A DNA stretch of 64,000 bases from Flaccisagitta enflata (GCA_965153355.1 OZ231128.1:16988001-17052000), one strand, 5' to 3'. Counted from the stretch's first letter, positions 24,189 to 36,230 are shown. Made by a program: numbers and translations. Notes: a model not told the origin generated them from the letters alone.

Positions 24189-24251
24189 CGACAACGACAA
24201 CGACAACAATAACAACAAAAACAACAACAGCCACAATGACATCAGCAACAA

Positions 24252-24335
<84 letters not shown>

Positions 24336-24545
24336 AAACCAAATAAGAGCCAGATGGAAACATTTTGCTTAAGCTAAGAGCTTTGAATGAAAAAATGTTT
24401 TCTTCGTGGCTCAACATCAACAACAACAACAACAACAATAATGAAAGAGCCAGATAGAAAGCTTTCATATAAACAAACAGATTTTGATGATTTCTTTGTG
24501 GCTCAAAAACATTGGCAACAACAAAGATAACAACATTAACTACAA

Positions 24546-24632
<87 letters not shown>

Positions 24633-25143
24633 CGAAAGAGCCAGATTGAAAGCTTTCATGAAAACTAACAGATTTTGATAGAAAAGGATGTTTTCTTCGC
24701 GGCTCATCATCAGGAACAATAACAACAACAACAGCAACACCACCATCAACAACAACAACATCCACAACAACAACAACCAAAACAACAAAATAAGAGCCAG
24801 ACGGAAACATTATGCTTGAGCTAATAGATTTAAATGGAAAAGGAATGTTTTCTGCGTGGCTCAATAACAAAAACATCAACGACAATAGCAGCAGTAGCAA
24901 CAACAACAACACCAGCAGCGACAAGAACAACATCACCAACAACAACAACACCAGCAGCAACAACAACAACAACACCAGCAGCAACAACAATTCCAGCAGC
25001 AGCAACATTTACAACAGGAACAACAAAAACAACAACAACAACCACAATGAGATAGCCAGATGGAAAGCTTTCATGTAAACAAACAGATTTTGATGAAAAA
25101 GAATGTTCTTTTTGTGGCTCAAAAATATCAACAAACAACAACT

Positions 25144-25225
<82 letters not shown>

Positions 25226-25326
25226 CGAAAAAGCCAGATGGAAAGCTTTCATGAAAACTAATTTGATAGAAAAGTATGTTTTTTTTGCGGCTCAACAACA
25301 GGAACAACAACCACAACGCCACCATC

Positions 25327-25367
<41 letters not shown>

Positions 25368-25369
25368 CT

Positions 25370-25438
<69 letters not shown>

Positions 25439-25807
25439 TCAAAATAAGAGCCGGACGGAAACATTTTGCTTTAGCTAATTGATTTCAATGGAAAAGGAAT
25501 GTTTTCTGCGCGGCTCAATGACAAAAACATCAACAACAACAATAGCAGCAGCAACAACAACACCACCACCACCACCACCACCGCCACCCCCCCCCCCCCC
25601 CCCCCCCCCACCACCCCCCCCAACAACAACAACAATAACAACAACTACAAAAGAGCCAGATGGAAAGCTTTCATGATAATAGCAGGATGTTTTCTGTGCA
25701 GCTCAACATCAAAAACATCACCATAAAAAACAACAGCAGAAACATCAACAATAACTTTCAATGCATCATCAACTACAACAACGCAACAACAACAATAACA
25801 ATGAGAA

Positions 25808-25848
<41 letters not shown>

Positions 25849-25851
25849 TGT

Positions 25852-25888
<37 letters not shown>

Positions 25889-27761
25889 TAAACAACAAAT
25901 AACTATGACCTGGAAGAAAATGAGATATTTTCTTTGCGGCTCAAAGAAAACCAACAGCAGCAAGAACAACAGCAGCCACAACAACAGCAAAAATACCAAT
26001 AACAACAACAACACCAAGAAAGGAGCCAGAGACGATATTTCAAACCGATCAAATGTTTTCTTCAAGGCTCAACGACAATCACAGTAACAACAAAAACACA
26101 AAAACAACAGCGTTAACAAAAACAACAAAATAGGAGCTATAATCTTTAGTTAAAATAAAGGGATCAGCAGAATGTTTTCTGAGCGGCACAAAAACATGAT
26201 AAAAAATCAAACATAGACACCAACAACAATACCAACAAAAACAACACTAACAACAATGTCAACAATAACAACAATAGTTACAACAACAATAGTTACAACA
26301 ACAACAATAGTTACAACAATAACAACAACAACAACAACAACAACAACAAGAACAACAACAACAACAACAACAACAACAAAAACAACGGCAACGACCACAG
26401 CAACAGCAACAATAACAACAACATCAATAACGACAACAAAAGAGCCAGATGGAAAGCTTTCATGATAACAGCAGGATGTTTTCTGTGCGGCACAACATCA
26501 ACAGTAACGACAACAGCAAGAACAACAAAAACAAAACAAAAACATATGGAAAAAAGAAACCAGTGCTAAGCTTTCATCAAAATATTTCTTTGTGGCTCAA
26601 TGATAACAACAGTGTTAGCAAAGGCATTAACTAGAACAGAAGCAAAAGAGCCAAAAAACACATCGACTAACGACATCAAAAACAAAAACAAAAACAAAAA
26701 CAAAAACAAAAACAAAAACAAAAAACCTACCTGTGATATTGTACAAGAGCGCGTTGGTCGCGCGGACGGAGGATGACAAAGTCTTCTCTCTTGAGCGTTT
26801 TGGTTGAAACGGGAATGCTGGCCACTGCTGCAACGACGGAGCTTCTATCAAGTCGACGTTCGGCGTGGGTCACATTTGCGTTCGGATAGAGCCTTTTGAA
26901 CTCGTTGAACGCACGATTTACAGCATTGTAGAGCTCTTCGGCCTCCAAATGAGAAATGTTGCCGGCTCTCTTGATGTTTGGTATGGTCAGCAGCAAAATC
27001 ATGAAAGCGTTAAACCGCGCCATATCGGAAGCAGAAAACGTCGGAATTTCACCTTCAGGCGCGGTGCGGACAGCTTCAACGGCATCGTTGAATGCCGTCC
27101 ATTCTTCGTCGGAGTGATATCCGTAAAGATAGAGCTTCTTTAATACCCCAACTTCCTTCTTTGAGAGAAACTTTCTCAGCGCAACAGCTTCCGTCCTTTC
27201 CTTTCGCGCGGCGTGGCCCCACATTTTGAACATATCCGTAAGATCGTCGTGATTACTTGGTTTCCATCCATGTTGCTTCATGTAGTGGCGCGTATTTTCC
27301 AGTGCGTTATGTTCAATACAAATGGAGGGCGCGTCGATCAAGGTCTTCATCTTGTCAAAATATTGCTCGACTAAATCTTTGTCCCAGGCAGAGTAGAGTG
27401 ATGGAACAACTTCCCCGTTCAGGGATTTAAGGAATCCCAAGAAACACCTAATGGAAAACTTGTACGAGTGACGCGTAGATTTTCGTAGTCCTTTCCTCAC
27501 TAACCAGTCCAGCCAATGTTCTGGAGGGAAGGGAAGGTCGTCGTTCGTCAGAAGGGATTTTGCTATTTTGCCAGGCTTTCGACGTGACTTCTTGGGTTTT
27601 CCGTCGGCATCAACCTCATGATCCTACAAGAAAATAGGGTAAAGAGAAAAAAAGACTAATCAAAAGCCATATCAAAACAAGAGTGACAATGAATGAAGAT
27701 TTTCTTTGTGGCTCTGCTCAAAAGAGAAAAGACGTGTTTGTTTATGAGTGTGTGTTTGTGA

Positions 27762-27850
<89 letters not shown>

Positions 27851-29435
27851 GGTATGTTTGTGTGTATGTGTTTGTGTGTGTGAGCGTGCGCGTGTGTGTT
27901 AACATTTTCTCTTAGTCTCTGAAAATGGAGAGCTGTGGAAAAAACATTTTTCAACCGACATATGAGATGATTATCACAAATTTTGCTATCTCTTACCCGT
28001 GCTTGTAGGATTTCGTTTCCAAGCTCGAGATCAATTCTCTGTGTAAGGTTGTGAAGCTTTTGGCAAACGAGAATGCGAGCTTTTTTACGGACAGAAGCGT
28101 TTTCCTCGATTGATTTATCGGAATGAATTCGTCGCAAATGCAGTCGCAGTCGCGGTTGCAGTTGGTAATGAAGATGGAGATGTTTTGCTTCAACCTCGTC
28201 AGGCTTGATTTTTTCCGGCTTCACGTTTTCAGCGACGCAATAAAGGCAGGGAAGCCGCGGCTCGCCGGATTTTGATATTAGGAGCCAACTAGAAGATGTC
28301 GGTCCTGATAGCCATGAATGAAAATTAGAATAATGTTCTCTCTTCAAATATAATATCAATTTAAATCTTTCAAAGTGTCATGGCTACTTCAATTTGTCCA
28401 CAGATAGGAGAGTACAATACCTGCTTTCATTTCAACTTGAATGTGACGCTGTTTAGGCTTCGACGGAGGTGTCCAAGCCCTTGCCGGAACTCCGATGCCA
28501 CAACCTGGACATTTGAAATGGGTGTTTTCAAACGTTGGGGAGCTGGGAGCATTTGACTTCTTTTGTTTCTTGGGCTCGGCTGAAATAATAAGGGTGCAAA
28601 AAGGGTATTACCAAGATGATCGCGAGTAATAGAGCTGGGTCACCACCTTCTCTGTGGCAAATGCGTTAAATGTCAAATAATGTCAAATGCACCTTTTTGA
28701 TTCTGTTGCTTCCGCGGCTTCCGCTTCCGCGGCTTTGGTTGCTGGAAGTCGTCACCGGAAGAAGTTGGTTTCTCGGCTTCGTTGGGACCGTCAGGAGCTC
28801 CTGAGGAAAATTTTGAATGGAGAATTAACATGTGTTGAATATGACATGGATGCAAAATGAAATCAGAATATGATTGATCTGGAGACGCAAGGAAAATTGA
28901 AGGTATAATACGACACAATACACTGCAAGCCGCGTACCTTTTGACGGTGATTGACACTGAGAGTCATCATCCGCGTCCGACGAGAGTGATTCCCGGCTAG
29001 ATCTTTCATCGTTGGATTGCAGTTTGTTCATTTTGGAATTCAGAACTACATTCGCCTCTGCAATAGCAATTTAAAAAAAACATGTAATCAAAGGAATGAA
29101 TGAATGAATGAATGAATGAATGAATGAATGAATGAATGAATGAATGAATGAATACATTGCAGACGTGGATTCAATGAATGAATGAATGAATGAATGAATG
29201 AATGAATGAATGAATGAATGAATGAATGAATCAATGAATGAATGGAAGGTGTTGAGACAAACAGAAAATCGAACAATTAAGACCAGATGCAGTCGCTCAG
29301 TTGCTCAAGCATCGCAAAGAAAAAAGACAAGCCACTAGCACTGGACTGATAAAAGAGGCGACGCCAAAACGCAGACGAATACGTACCTCCAGATTTTGCC
29401 GGGCGTTTGCGTTTGTTGTTTTTCTCCTTGGCCAT
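20775..29435 (-). CDS. Tyrosine recombinase, 12 exons, 1,110 residues
   Basis: The product probably cuts and rejoins DNA as a tyrosine recombinase/integrase in the nucleus. Exons in coding order: 29435-29387, 29057-28938, 28800-28693, 28579-28421, 28304-27997, 27623-26731, 23965-23590, 23493-23329, 22716-22650, 22543-22041, 21826-21728, 21260-20775. Every junction is GT..AG and the frame stays open through all twelve (3,333 nt with stop). The start is the first ATG, before a basic KRKRP stretch. Domains: basic N-terminus (1-92, with PRKRKPRK); a likely zinc ribbon C116xxC119/C165xxC168; an alpha-helical core-binding region (about 280-370); and a catalytic domain with Arg467 (KRAGN), probable Lys555-560, N593TCR596, H615ALGH619 and Tyr628. 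The 23- and 9-residue spacings fit the family. The usual His of HxxR is Asn593. After it come an acidic run (exon 8), three DAPSxSSDGESS-like repeats (exon 10) and a basic Ser/Pro-rich tail. It may be Crypton-like or a domesticated recombinase; I cannot assign a subfamily. Confidence 0.85.
21361..21551 (+). repeat. (CAA)n microsatellite in intron 11
   Basis: Near-perfect CAA run. An (AG)n run (21,620-21,681) and a motif copy ATTTTCTTTGCGGCTCAAAG follow in the same intron. Confidence 0.95.
21846..22008 (-). repeat. Family A copy 7 in intron 10
   Basis: Full-length minus-strand copy: ACAAGGCCGGATACACAGCC ... GTGTCCGCAACTAAAAATA. It is very like copy 6, suggesting recent spread. It lies wholly within intron 10, so splicing should remove it. 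Confidence 0.8.
22717..23328. repeat. Intron 8: CAA/CCA tracts and motif cassettes
   Basis: (CAA)n at 22,830-22,912 and 23,040-23,108 and (CCA)n at 23,002-23,040. One cassette (GAGCCAGTTGGAAAT ... TTTCTCTGTAGCTC, 22,916-22,976) and half-sites TATTTTCTTTGCGGCTCAAA (23,116) and TTTTCTGAGCGGCAC (23,264) are present. Confidence 0.8.
23966..26730. repeat. Intron 6: array of ~14 GAGCC...GGCTC cassettes separated by (CAA)n
   Basis: In 2.76 kb there are about fourteen 45-75 bp cassettes. Each starts GAGCCAGATGGAAA (or a variant) and ends ATGTTTTCTTTGTGGCTCA (or a variant). The interior often reads GCTTTCATG and CAGATTTTGATGAAAA. Starts lie near 24,029, 24,349, 24,446, 24,637, 24,793, 25,052, 25,230, 25,447, 25,652, 25,906, 26,024, 26,132, 26,440 and 26,550. 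Between them lie CAA/CAACAG tracts, the longest at 24,137-24,335 and 25,325-25,438, and a (CCA)n/C-run at 25,560-25,620. The two cassette ends are imperfect inverted repeats. The Asn, Thr, Val and Leu frames here are repeat shadows. Confidence 0.85.
27624..27996. repeat. Intron 5 with (GT)n and one motif copy
   Basis: (GT)n at 27,766-27,850 and the motif ATTTTCTTTGTGGCTCTG at 27,697-27,714. Confidence 0.85.
29091..29245 (+). repeat. (GAAT)n microsatellite in intron 1
   Basis: Two blocks of GAAT (29,094-29,151 and 29,174-29,245) joined by a 22 bp spacer, within intron 1 (29,058-29,386) of the recombinase gene. Confidence 0.95.
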
Positions 29436-29781
29436 TGTAACACGAATTCAGCGAAGCAGTTTGATAATTACGAAAATTAAGTATATGAAATCTGAAATGG
29501 TTACGGGATGGGGGATGGTTCGATAAGTACTTAAGTTGAGCCGCGTGGAAAACGGAACATCTCCTTGATATCGAGTTGATCGGAAAATTCAATTGAAAAG
29601 GAAAAACTTTTGCGCGTCACAAGAATCAATTTAGGATGTAGGAGAATGATGGAAAGACGAACGCCCTCTAACGGCGAAGGTTCAATCAGGCAGGCAGGAT
29701 GAGAGTCGAAGTGAGGTAAGAAAATGATACGGAAGGAAAACAAAATAGCAAGGTCGAACATATCGAGTGTGGGAAGCACAT

Positions 29782-29861
<80 letters not shown>

Positions 29862-29863
29862 TC

Positions 29864-29906
<43 letters not shown>

Positions 29907-30055
29907 CGTCGTTGTTGTTGTTCTTTTAGATGAGAGTGTCTTTCATTATCATCATATGTTTATCAATCGCGCACTTGTGGTTAGATAGTCATAAAGGTTG
30001 AATAATTGTTGTTGTTGTGAATGTTGTTATGAAAGTTGTTGTTGTTGTTGTTGTT

Positions 30056-30096
<41 letters not shown>

Positions 30097-30490
30097 GTTA
30101 ATTCTTGTCGCAACAAAGCCACTAAACAGAGCCAAGGAAAAAATGCTTATTGCTCGAGTGTCAAAGGGAAAACTCTGGTAAAAAAGAATGTGATCAGAAA
30201 GAAAAAGAGCCGGGTAGAAAATGTTTTCCTTCCGTCACGCATTTCATGGAGCTAAAAAAATGACTGGTATAACATAACAGGGAGGAATCGGGGCAGGATA
30301 GACAACGTTTACAACGCTGGAGCATAATGATAATTTGAAGTTTGTTTTCCTGACGGCACCAATTTTTTAGAGCCGGTGAGAAAATTTCCATTGTTAAAAG
30401 TTGTGTCTTCAAACCTGACGAGATTTTCTTGTTGACACAATAGCCAGCTAGAAAACGTTGCCTATAAGATGGTGGAGCCGGTAGAGGCGG
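29436..30490. promoter_or_regulatory. 5' flank of the recombinase gene, with microsatellites and a motif cluster
   Basis: Nothing upstream of the ATG looks like a clear TATA box. It contains (CT)n 29,787-29,858, (GTT)n 29,866-29,925 and 30,037-30,097. A cluster of motif copies lies at 30,128-30,490: GAGCCGGGTAGAAAATG, GTTTTCCTGACGGCACCA, GAGCCGGTGAGAAAATT, TAGCCAGCTAGAAAACG and CGGCTCCCAGCGGCACC. Calling it regulatory is inference from position only. Confidence 0.4.
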
Positions 30491-30578
30491 CTCCCAGCGG
30501 CACCCAGCGGCTCAACGTTAAGTAAGAAAATAAAGGGTTAAGATCTTCTGTTTCTCTATCTTTTTTTCAATTTCTATT

Positions 30579-30637
<59 letters not shown>

Positions 30638-31164
30638 TCTTTTCTCTTTCTCTGCTTTTTTTGTTCTATTTTGTCTTATTCCTTATTTTTTTCTCTCTCC
30701 TTTTCTCTTTGTCCCTCCCCCTTTCTCTATTTTTCTCTTTGTTTTTTTGTCATTTAAAATCATCAGAGTTACTATATATTGATACCTACAGTATCAAGTT
30801 AAGGTTGATAAAATTCAACTTATATACTATTGTTTTTATTTATACCATATTCATATCAAATAAAAGTCATAGATATTTCTTATATAATAATTATGCTCAT
30901 CAATATTACATTTGTTGGCATCAATTTCAAAGTAAGATAAAAAAAAATTCATTTCACAAAGCTTATTATTTGTCAGAATATGCAAAACTTCAACTTCAAA
31001 ATATAATTCTTTTATGGGCGTTACGCAGTGCTCCGAGGGGGGCGCGACGCAGGGCCCCGAGGGTACAAAGTCTCAGGGCCCCAAAAAATCCCATAATCTT
31101 AGGGCCCAGAATTCTGTTCCCCGAGACACCATATTCTTTTACTGCCTTTCTCTTAATCTTTAAT
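30491..31164. other. AT-rich sequence with CT tracts and a G/C-rich repeat
   Basis: (CT)n at 30,582-30,630, then T-rich sequence. A repeat at 31,020-31,140 (GCTCCGAGGG, GGGCCCCGAGGGTACAAAGT, AGGGCCCAGAATTCTG) is found again, diverged, at 31,915-32,085. No gene. Confidence 0.45.
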
Positions 31165-32220
<1,056 letters not shown>

Positions 32221-32540
32221 TGCATACCTCCCCAACCTCAAGGCCAACAACCCAGTTTAGTTGTCCAATTTCCATGATCCAGGTCAAAATCCCAGCCTCA
32301 AAGCTCAAGTCCCTGCTTCATGGCCCAAATCCTGGTCTCTATCTCAAATCCCAGCCCTGAGGTTTTAAATCCCAGCTCAAAGGTCTAAAAATCAGCCAAA
32401 AGACCCAAATCCTTGCCACTAGAAGGAGAAGGAGAAATTTCTTCATCAGCACCTTCAGGACCGCTGCCCTGCTAAATCCTTCCACTTCAAACTCAACCTG
32501 TTTAGGCAGAGCAGGGGTACCGCTGATCAAGCATGTGACT
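32221..32540 (+). repeat. Family B copy with AAATCCCAGCCTC minisatellite
   Basis: Degenerate 20 bp units (CAAATCCCAGCC) at 32,270-32,420, then GAAATTTCTTCATC, CCGCTGCCCTGC and AGCAGGGGTACCGCTGATCA. Confidence 0.55.
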
Positions 32541-32924
32541 GTATAACTAATTAGTTGATTGAACAAATTCTTTTTTTATCATCTTAATCACAATTGAAGA
32601 ACAAAGCTAAAAAAAAAAAAAGTAAAATGTGGCAAAGTGTAGAGTAGCATAGCATGGGACTTACGAACACTACCAATTTCGTGTTCAAAGCTCATGTCAC
32701 AAACTGTGGTCAAAAATTTTCAAAAAATTAAAACAAAAACTAATCATTTTTACATCATTTTAAAATCATGGTGTATAAACTTGAAAGCAGAAAAGACACT
32801 GCTTTAGGATACAAAATATGGTTTTAGCTTCTAAGTTTTTTGAAATGAGATAATTATGAAAAAAAAAGTTGGATATCTTTTCTTTTAAACATTTTTATTA
32901 TTTCTTTAATTTCTTGCTTTACAT

Positions 32925-33100
32925 TTTTAGTCGCGTGCACACGACTCTACACTCTGCTTTGTCCATCAGTTGGTCGGTCGGTCAGTTGGTTGGTCCCCAT
33001 TTTACTTTTTTTATCAATTTTATTTCTTTGAGTCATTTTAAGTCATTTTAGGGTAAAATAAGTCATTATAAGTCAATCTAAAAGTCTTGCACGCTACTTA
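32925..33100 (+). repeat. Family A copy 8, split by a mariner-type element
   Basis: Left end TTTTTAGTCGCGTGCACACG, GGTCGGTC tract, AAGTCATTTT decamers and GTCTTGCACGCTACTTA. The next bases belong to the element at 33,101. Confidence 0.7.
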
Positions 33101-33868
33101 CAGGGTGTACCAACTCAGTTGTAACATAAAGAATCGATGTATCTTTGCTTCTAAAAAAGATATTATAATTCTGAAAAAAAGTTCTGAAGAGCTTTTGAAA
33201 ACCGATTTTTGCTTGATAGGAGAAAAATAATGGGAAGGTATAAACAGCAGTGGAAAAAAGGATTGGAAATATATGCCTTTTTGCTATAATTTTGCTATTT
33301 TCTATTTATTTCTAATATTAATTTCTCTTTTTTGGACTTTTATTTCTAAAATTTTTGACAAACATGTCAAGTTTGACTAAAAAAAAACATATTTTAGGTA
33401 ATTAAAGAGAATTCTCAAAAAAACTCAACATTTTTTTAGTAGAATACTGTGATTTTTGCCAAAATCATGCTTATGAAAATCGAGGTTTTTTTAAAAACAT
33501 GGTTTTGAAGGAAAGAAATGCCAAAACTTCACAATTTTGAAGATATTTCTTATTGGGGCCAAAAACAACAGCTTAAAATCTTTGCTTTGAGACCAATCTG
33601 AGGTCTGTAGCTCAATTTGTTTAGAAATGAGACCCTTTTAAAGAAACAGTATCTATGGGCAAAAACAGCAAAATTTGTGTTATGAGAAATAGCTGCTTCT
33701 TTTTAGGTTGTGAATGTGTAAAATTTTTTACAGGATTGATCTTTTTCCTTGGCATGAGTAAAAATCGTTTTTTAAGAGCTTTTTGAATTTTTTTTCAGAA
33801 TTAAATTATCTTCTCTAGAAGCTGAGATACATTGATTCTTTATGTTACAACTGAGTTGGTACACCCTG
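33101..33868. mobile_element. Mariner-type non-autonomous element (768 bp)
   Basis: Inverted ends of about 50 bp begin CAGGGTGTACCAACTCAGTT on the left and its complement on the right (33,849-33,868). TA precedes (33,099-33,100) and TA follows (33,869-33,870), the duplication expected of Tc1/mariner elements. The interior is AT-rich with no transposase frame. Confidence 0.75.
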
Positions 33869-34035
33869 TAAGTTATGAGAAAACTTTAAGGCTTGTAACT
33901 TAGATTCTAAACTACGATATGTACTCCTCCTTCACTCTCTTCGCAATCTGCTAGTTGGTGCTTAGGAAGTCTCACAACGTATTAACCCTTTTGGGCAGTG
34001 GCCCCGAAGGGGTCGATGATCTATGCTTTCGGGGG

Positions 34036-34105
34036 CGCATGGTGGCTGAGTGGTTACGGCTCTTACCTTCGGAATTAAAGGTCGCGGGATCAATCTCTGT
34101 CTGTG
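34036..34105 (+). repeat. tRNA-like (SINE head) sequence
   Basis: An A-box-like TGGCTGAGTGGTTACGG is followed at the right distance by a B-box-like GCGGGATCAATCTC, resembling a class II (Leu/Ser) tRNA. No full cloverleaf forms. A tRNA-derived SINE or pseudogene is the likely identity. Confidence 0.45.
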
Positions 34106-34309
34106 TTTCCCTCTCAAGTATTGCTAGCGTAGCATGTCGTTATGTTTAAAATAAGAAAAAAACTCCCTTTACGGTTGATGCAGACAACACTATGACATGT
34201 TAACGACAGGAGTCTTACACAAAATGATCCAGTGGCATGGCCCAATGTGGTGGATCGCATGGCCTCTTTGAAAGTCAGATGCCAATTCATGCTTATCAAG
34301 CCCAGGTAG

Positions 34310-34975
34310 GCTCCCCTGGTTAATAGCCTGTACCTAAATGACAAAAAACAATAAAATTAACATTCTCCGAGCAGATCATGTTGTGGGACTGTCTCAGGCT
34401 TCTACGGAAATCAATATTGGCTTTGAAATTCTACTTTTAGGTGGCCGCGCCCTACCTTCTTTTAACCCTACCCTTAAAGGCAATCTAAAGTTTCAAAGTA
34501 CTCAAATTCCAATTCTGACTGCGGATTTGGAATCTGCAGAAAAAACTGTCAATTGAAAGTGTTTTCCTTTTTTTGATATTCCAATTAGAAGTGGTCAAAA
34601 GTGCTGTTAAATGTCGCAAAACATACTTTTACCATTTAATTTTTTTGTAAAATCATTGAACTTACCTTTTTTAAAAATCTTTAGCGTAAATTTTGATAAT
34701 GATCCCGAAGGAATTTTAAAAAAAGAAAAGCACTTTCAACAAACAGTTTTTCATGCAGATTTCAAATCTGCAGTCAAAATTTTGATTTGAGCAACTTGAA
34801 ATTTTTGTTTTTCTATTGACCTATGCAAAGTTCAAGGTAAGGCACGGCAACCAAACTTTTAAAGCTAAAAATGGTGACAAAAGACGCCCAAGACAGCTCC
34901 ACAACATGAACTGCTCGGAGAATTTCGATGTTTTTGGTTTTTGTCATTTCAGTACAGGCTACTGGTTAACATCAA
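34310..34975. mobile_element. Long-inverted-repeat element (~650 bp)
   Basis: The arms contain AGCCTGTACCTAAATGACAA with TTCTCCGAGCAGATCATG on the left and near-exact inverses at 34,895-34,965, about 75 bp on each side. TTAA occurs close to both ends, but with unequal spacing, so a piggyBac-type target is only a guess. No transposase. Confidence 0.5.
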
Positions 34976-35720
34976 CAACATGATCTATGCTTTCACATAT
35001 ATGGGGGATTTTTTCCTCCGTCCTTCTTCTACATCCCCCCTCTGACTCAGATCCTAGCCTCAAGGCCCAAATCCCAGCTTTGAGGCCCAAATCCCTGTCT
35101 TGAGGCCCAAATCCAATCCTTAAATCCCCAAGACTGAGATTTGGGCCTCAAGGCTGGGATTCGAGCCTCAAGGCTGGGATTTGGGCTTCAAGGCGGGGAT
35201 TTCAGCCTTGAGGCTAGGATCTGAGTCAGAAGGGAGGGGGGCGTAGGATAAGGAATAGTCGCAAAAGCGTCAGATGGTCAGCGGTACCCGTTGCCCCTAT
35301 GTGAGTGTATGTGGGTGTGTGGTGGTAAGAGGGGCAGCGGCCTCGAAGGGGCCGATGACCTATGCTGTTTTTATTTGAGCTTCAAGGCTGGAATTAGGGT
35401 CTGGAGGCTGGGATTTGAGCCTCGAGACCAGAATTTGGGCCTTGAGACCAGGATTTGGGCCTCAAGACCAGGAATTGGGCCTCGAGGCTGGGATTTGAGC
35501 CTCAAGGCTGGGATTTGAACCTCCAGGCTGGGATTTGAGCCTCCAGGCTGGGATTTGAGCCTCCAGACTGGGATTTGAGCCTCCAGGCTGGGATTTGAGC
35601 ATCGAGGCTGGGATTTGAGCTTCCAGACTAGAATTTGGGCCTCGAGGGGGGGGGGGGATGGAGAAGAAGAAGGAGGAGAAGAAGGAGAAATTTCCCCTAT
35701 GTGTAAAAGCATAGGTCATT
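34976..35720. repeat. Family B with GGCTGGGATTTGAGCCTC minisatellites
   Basis: Two 20 bp minisatellite arrays flank a family B copy (35,265-35,365). At 35,040-35,240 the first array changes direction (CCCAAATCC then GGGATTTGG), forming an inverted block. The second, at 35,375-35,650, has about 14 units. The Leu/Pro/Ser frames at 35,371-35,719 are shadows. Confidence 0.65.
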
Positions 35721-35736
35721 GGCCCCTTTGCGGCAG

Positions 35737-35855
35737 TATTTGTCGCGGACGGGTCGCCAGGAGCGGAAAACCTCGGAAAGTAACTTTGTGACCGACAGAC
35801 TGACAGACCGGCGGACCAAAAAAAAGGCTTATAGAGTCGCGTGTCCGCGACTAAA
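35737..35855 (-). repeat. Family A copy 9
   Basis: CGCGGACGGGTCGCCAGGAG ... ACCGACAGACTGACAGACCG ... GCGTGTCCGCGACTAAA. Confidence 0.65.
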
Positions 35856-35999
35856 GATGAGATTTGATCGCCTCAAAATCCAATTTTAAGGGCGATTTTT
35901 TTTCTTCTTGATTTTACGTTAGGGACAACAAAGAGGAGGGCGTTTTTGATACTACTGTTACGTCATTTTCTACGCGGGATTGGTCTTCTTAGAGCGTGT

Positions 36000-36230
36000 T
36001 TCTAGTGAGTAAGAAAAATGCGTATATGAATGCACAAATGCACATATTTATCAATTTCACTTACCCATGAGGGAGTGAGTGAAGTGAGTGATCAAGCCCG
36101 TGAATGGACAAGCGAGCGTAGCGCTGCGTAGCGAGTGAGCGGAGTGAGCAGCGCGAGCGGATGAACAGCGATCGACCGAGTGGCTCGTTGAAAACGCGAT
36201 TGTCTGCGACTAGAAACGCCTCTTGGGCCT
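36000..36230 (-). repeat. Family D dispersed repeat (CGCTCACTCGCT-rich)
   Basis: It contains CATGAGGGAGTGAGTGAAGT, GCGAGCGTAGCGCTGCGTAG, CCGAGTGGCTCGTTGAAAAC and GCGACTAGAAACGC. The same order is seen at 59,095-59,270 and, on the plus strand, at about 55,505-55,675 and 44,945-45,115. Unclassified. Confidence 0.6.

Larger units (their letters stand above)
14740..30490. mobile_element. Candidate large recombinase locus marked by TTTTC-N5-GGCTC motifs
   Basis: This interval contains, in order, a 1,035 bp tandem array, a motif-rich spacer, a 12-exon tyrosine recombinase gene on the minus strand and a motif-rich 5' flank. Its unity comes from a short motif, TTTTC-N5-GGC(T/A)C, and its complement. 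The motif runs from about 14,786 to about 30,490, in the array, in the larger introns and in the 5' flank. I found no copies outside by eye. The boundaries are set by the first and last motifs; no terminal repeats or target duplication were identified. It could be a large undescribed mobile element, or a host gene region invaded by one small repeat family. Confidence 0.5.

Noticed and set aside
24046-25008. 320-codon minus-strand frame in the recombinase intron
   Set aside because: Poly-Leu/Val translation of CAA tracts and cassettes; it lies between two well-supported exons.
23966-26730. CRISPR-like array in intron 6
   Set aside because: Cassettes are imperfect, have variable length and are spaced by (CAA)n rather than unique spacers; the setting is a eukaryotic intron.
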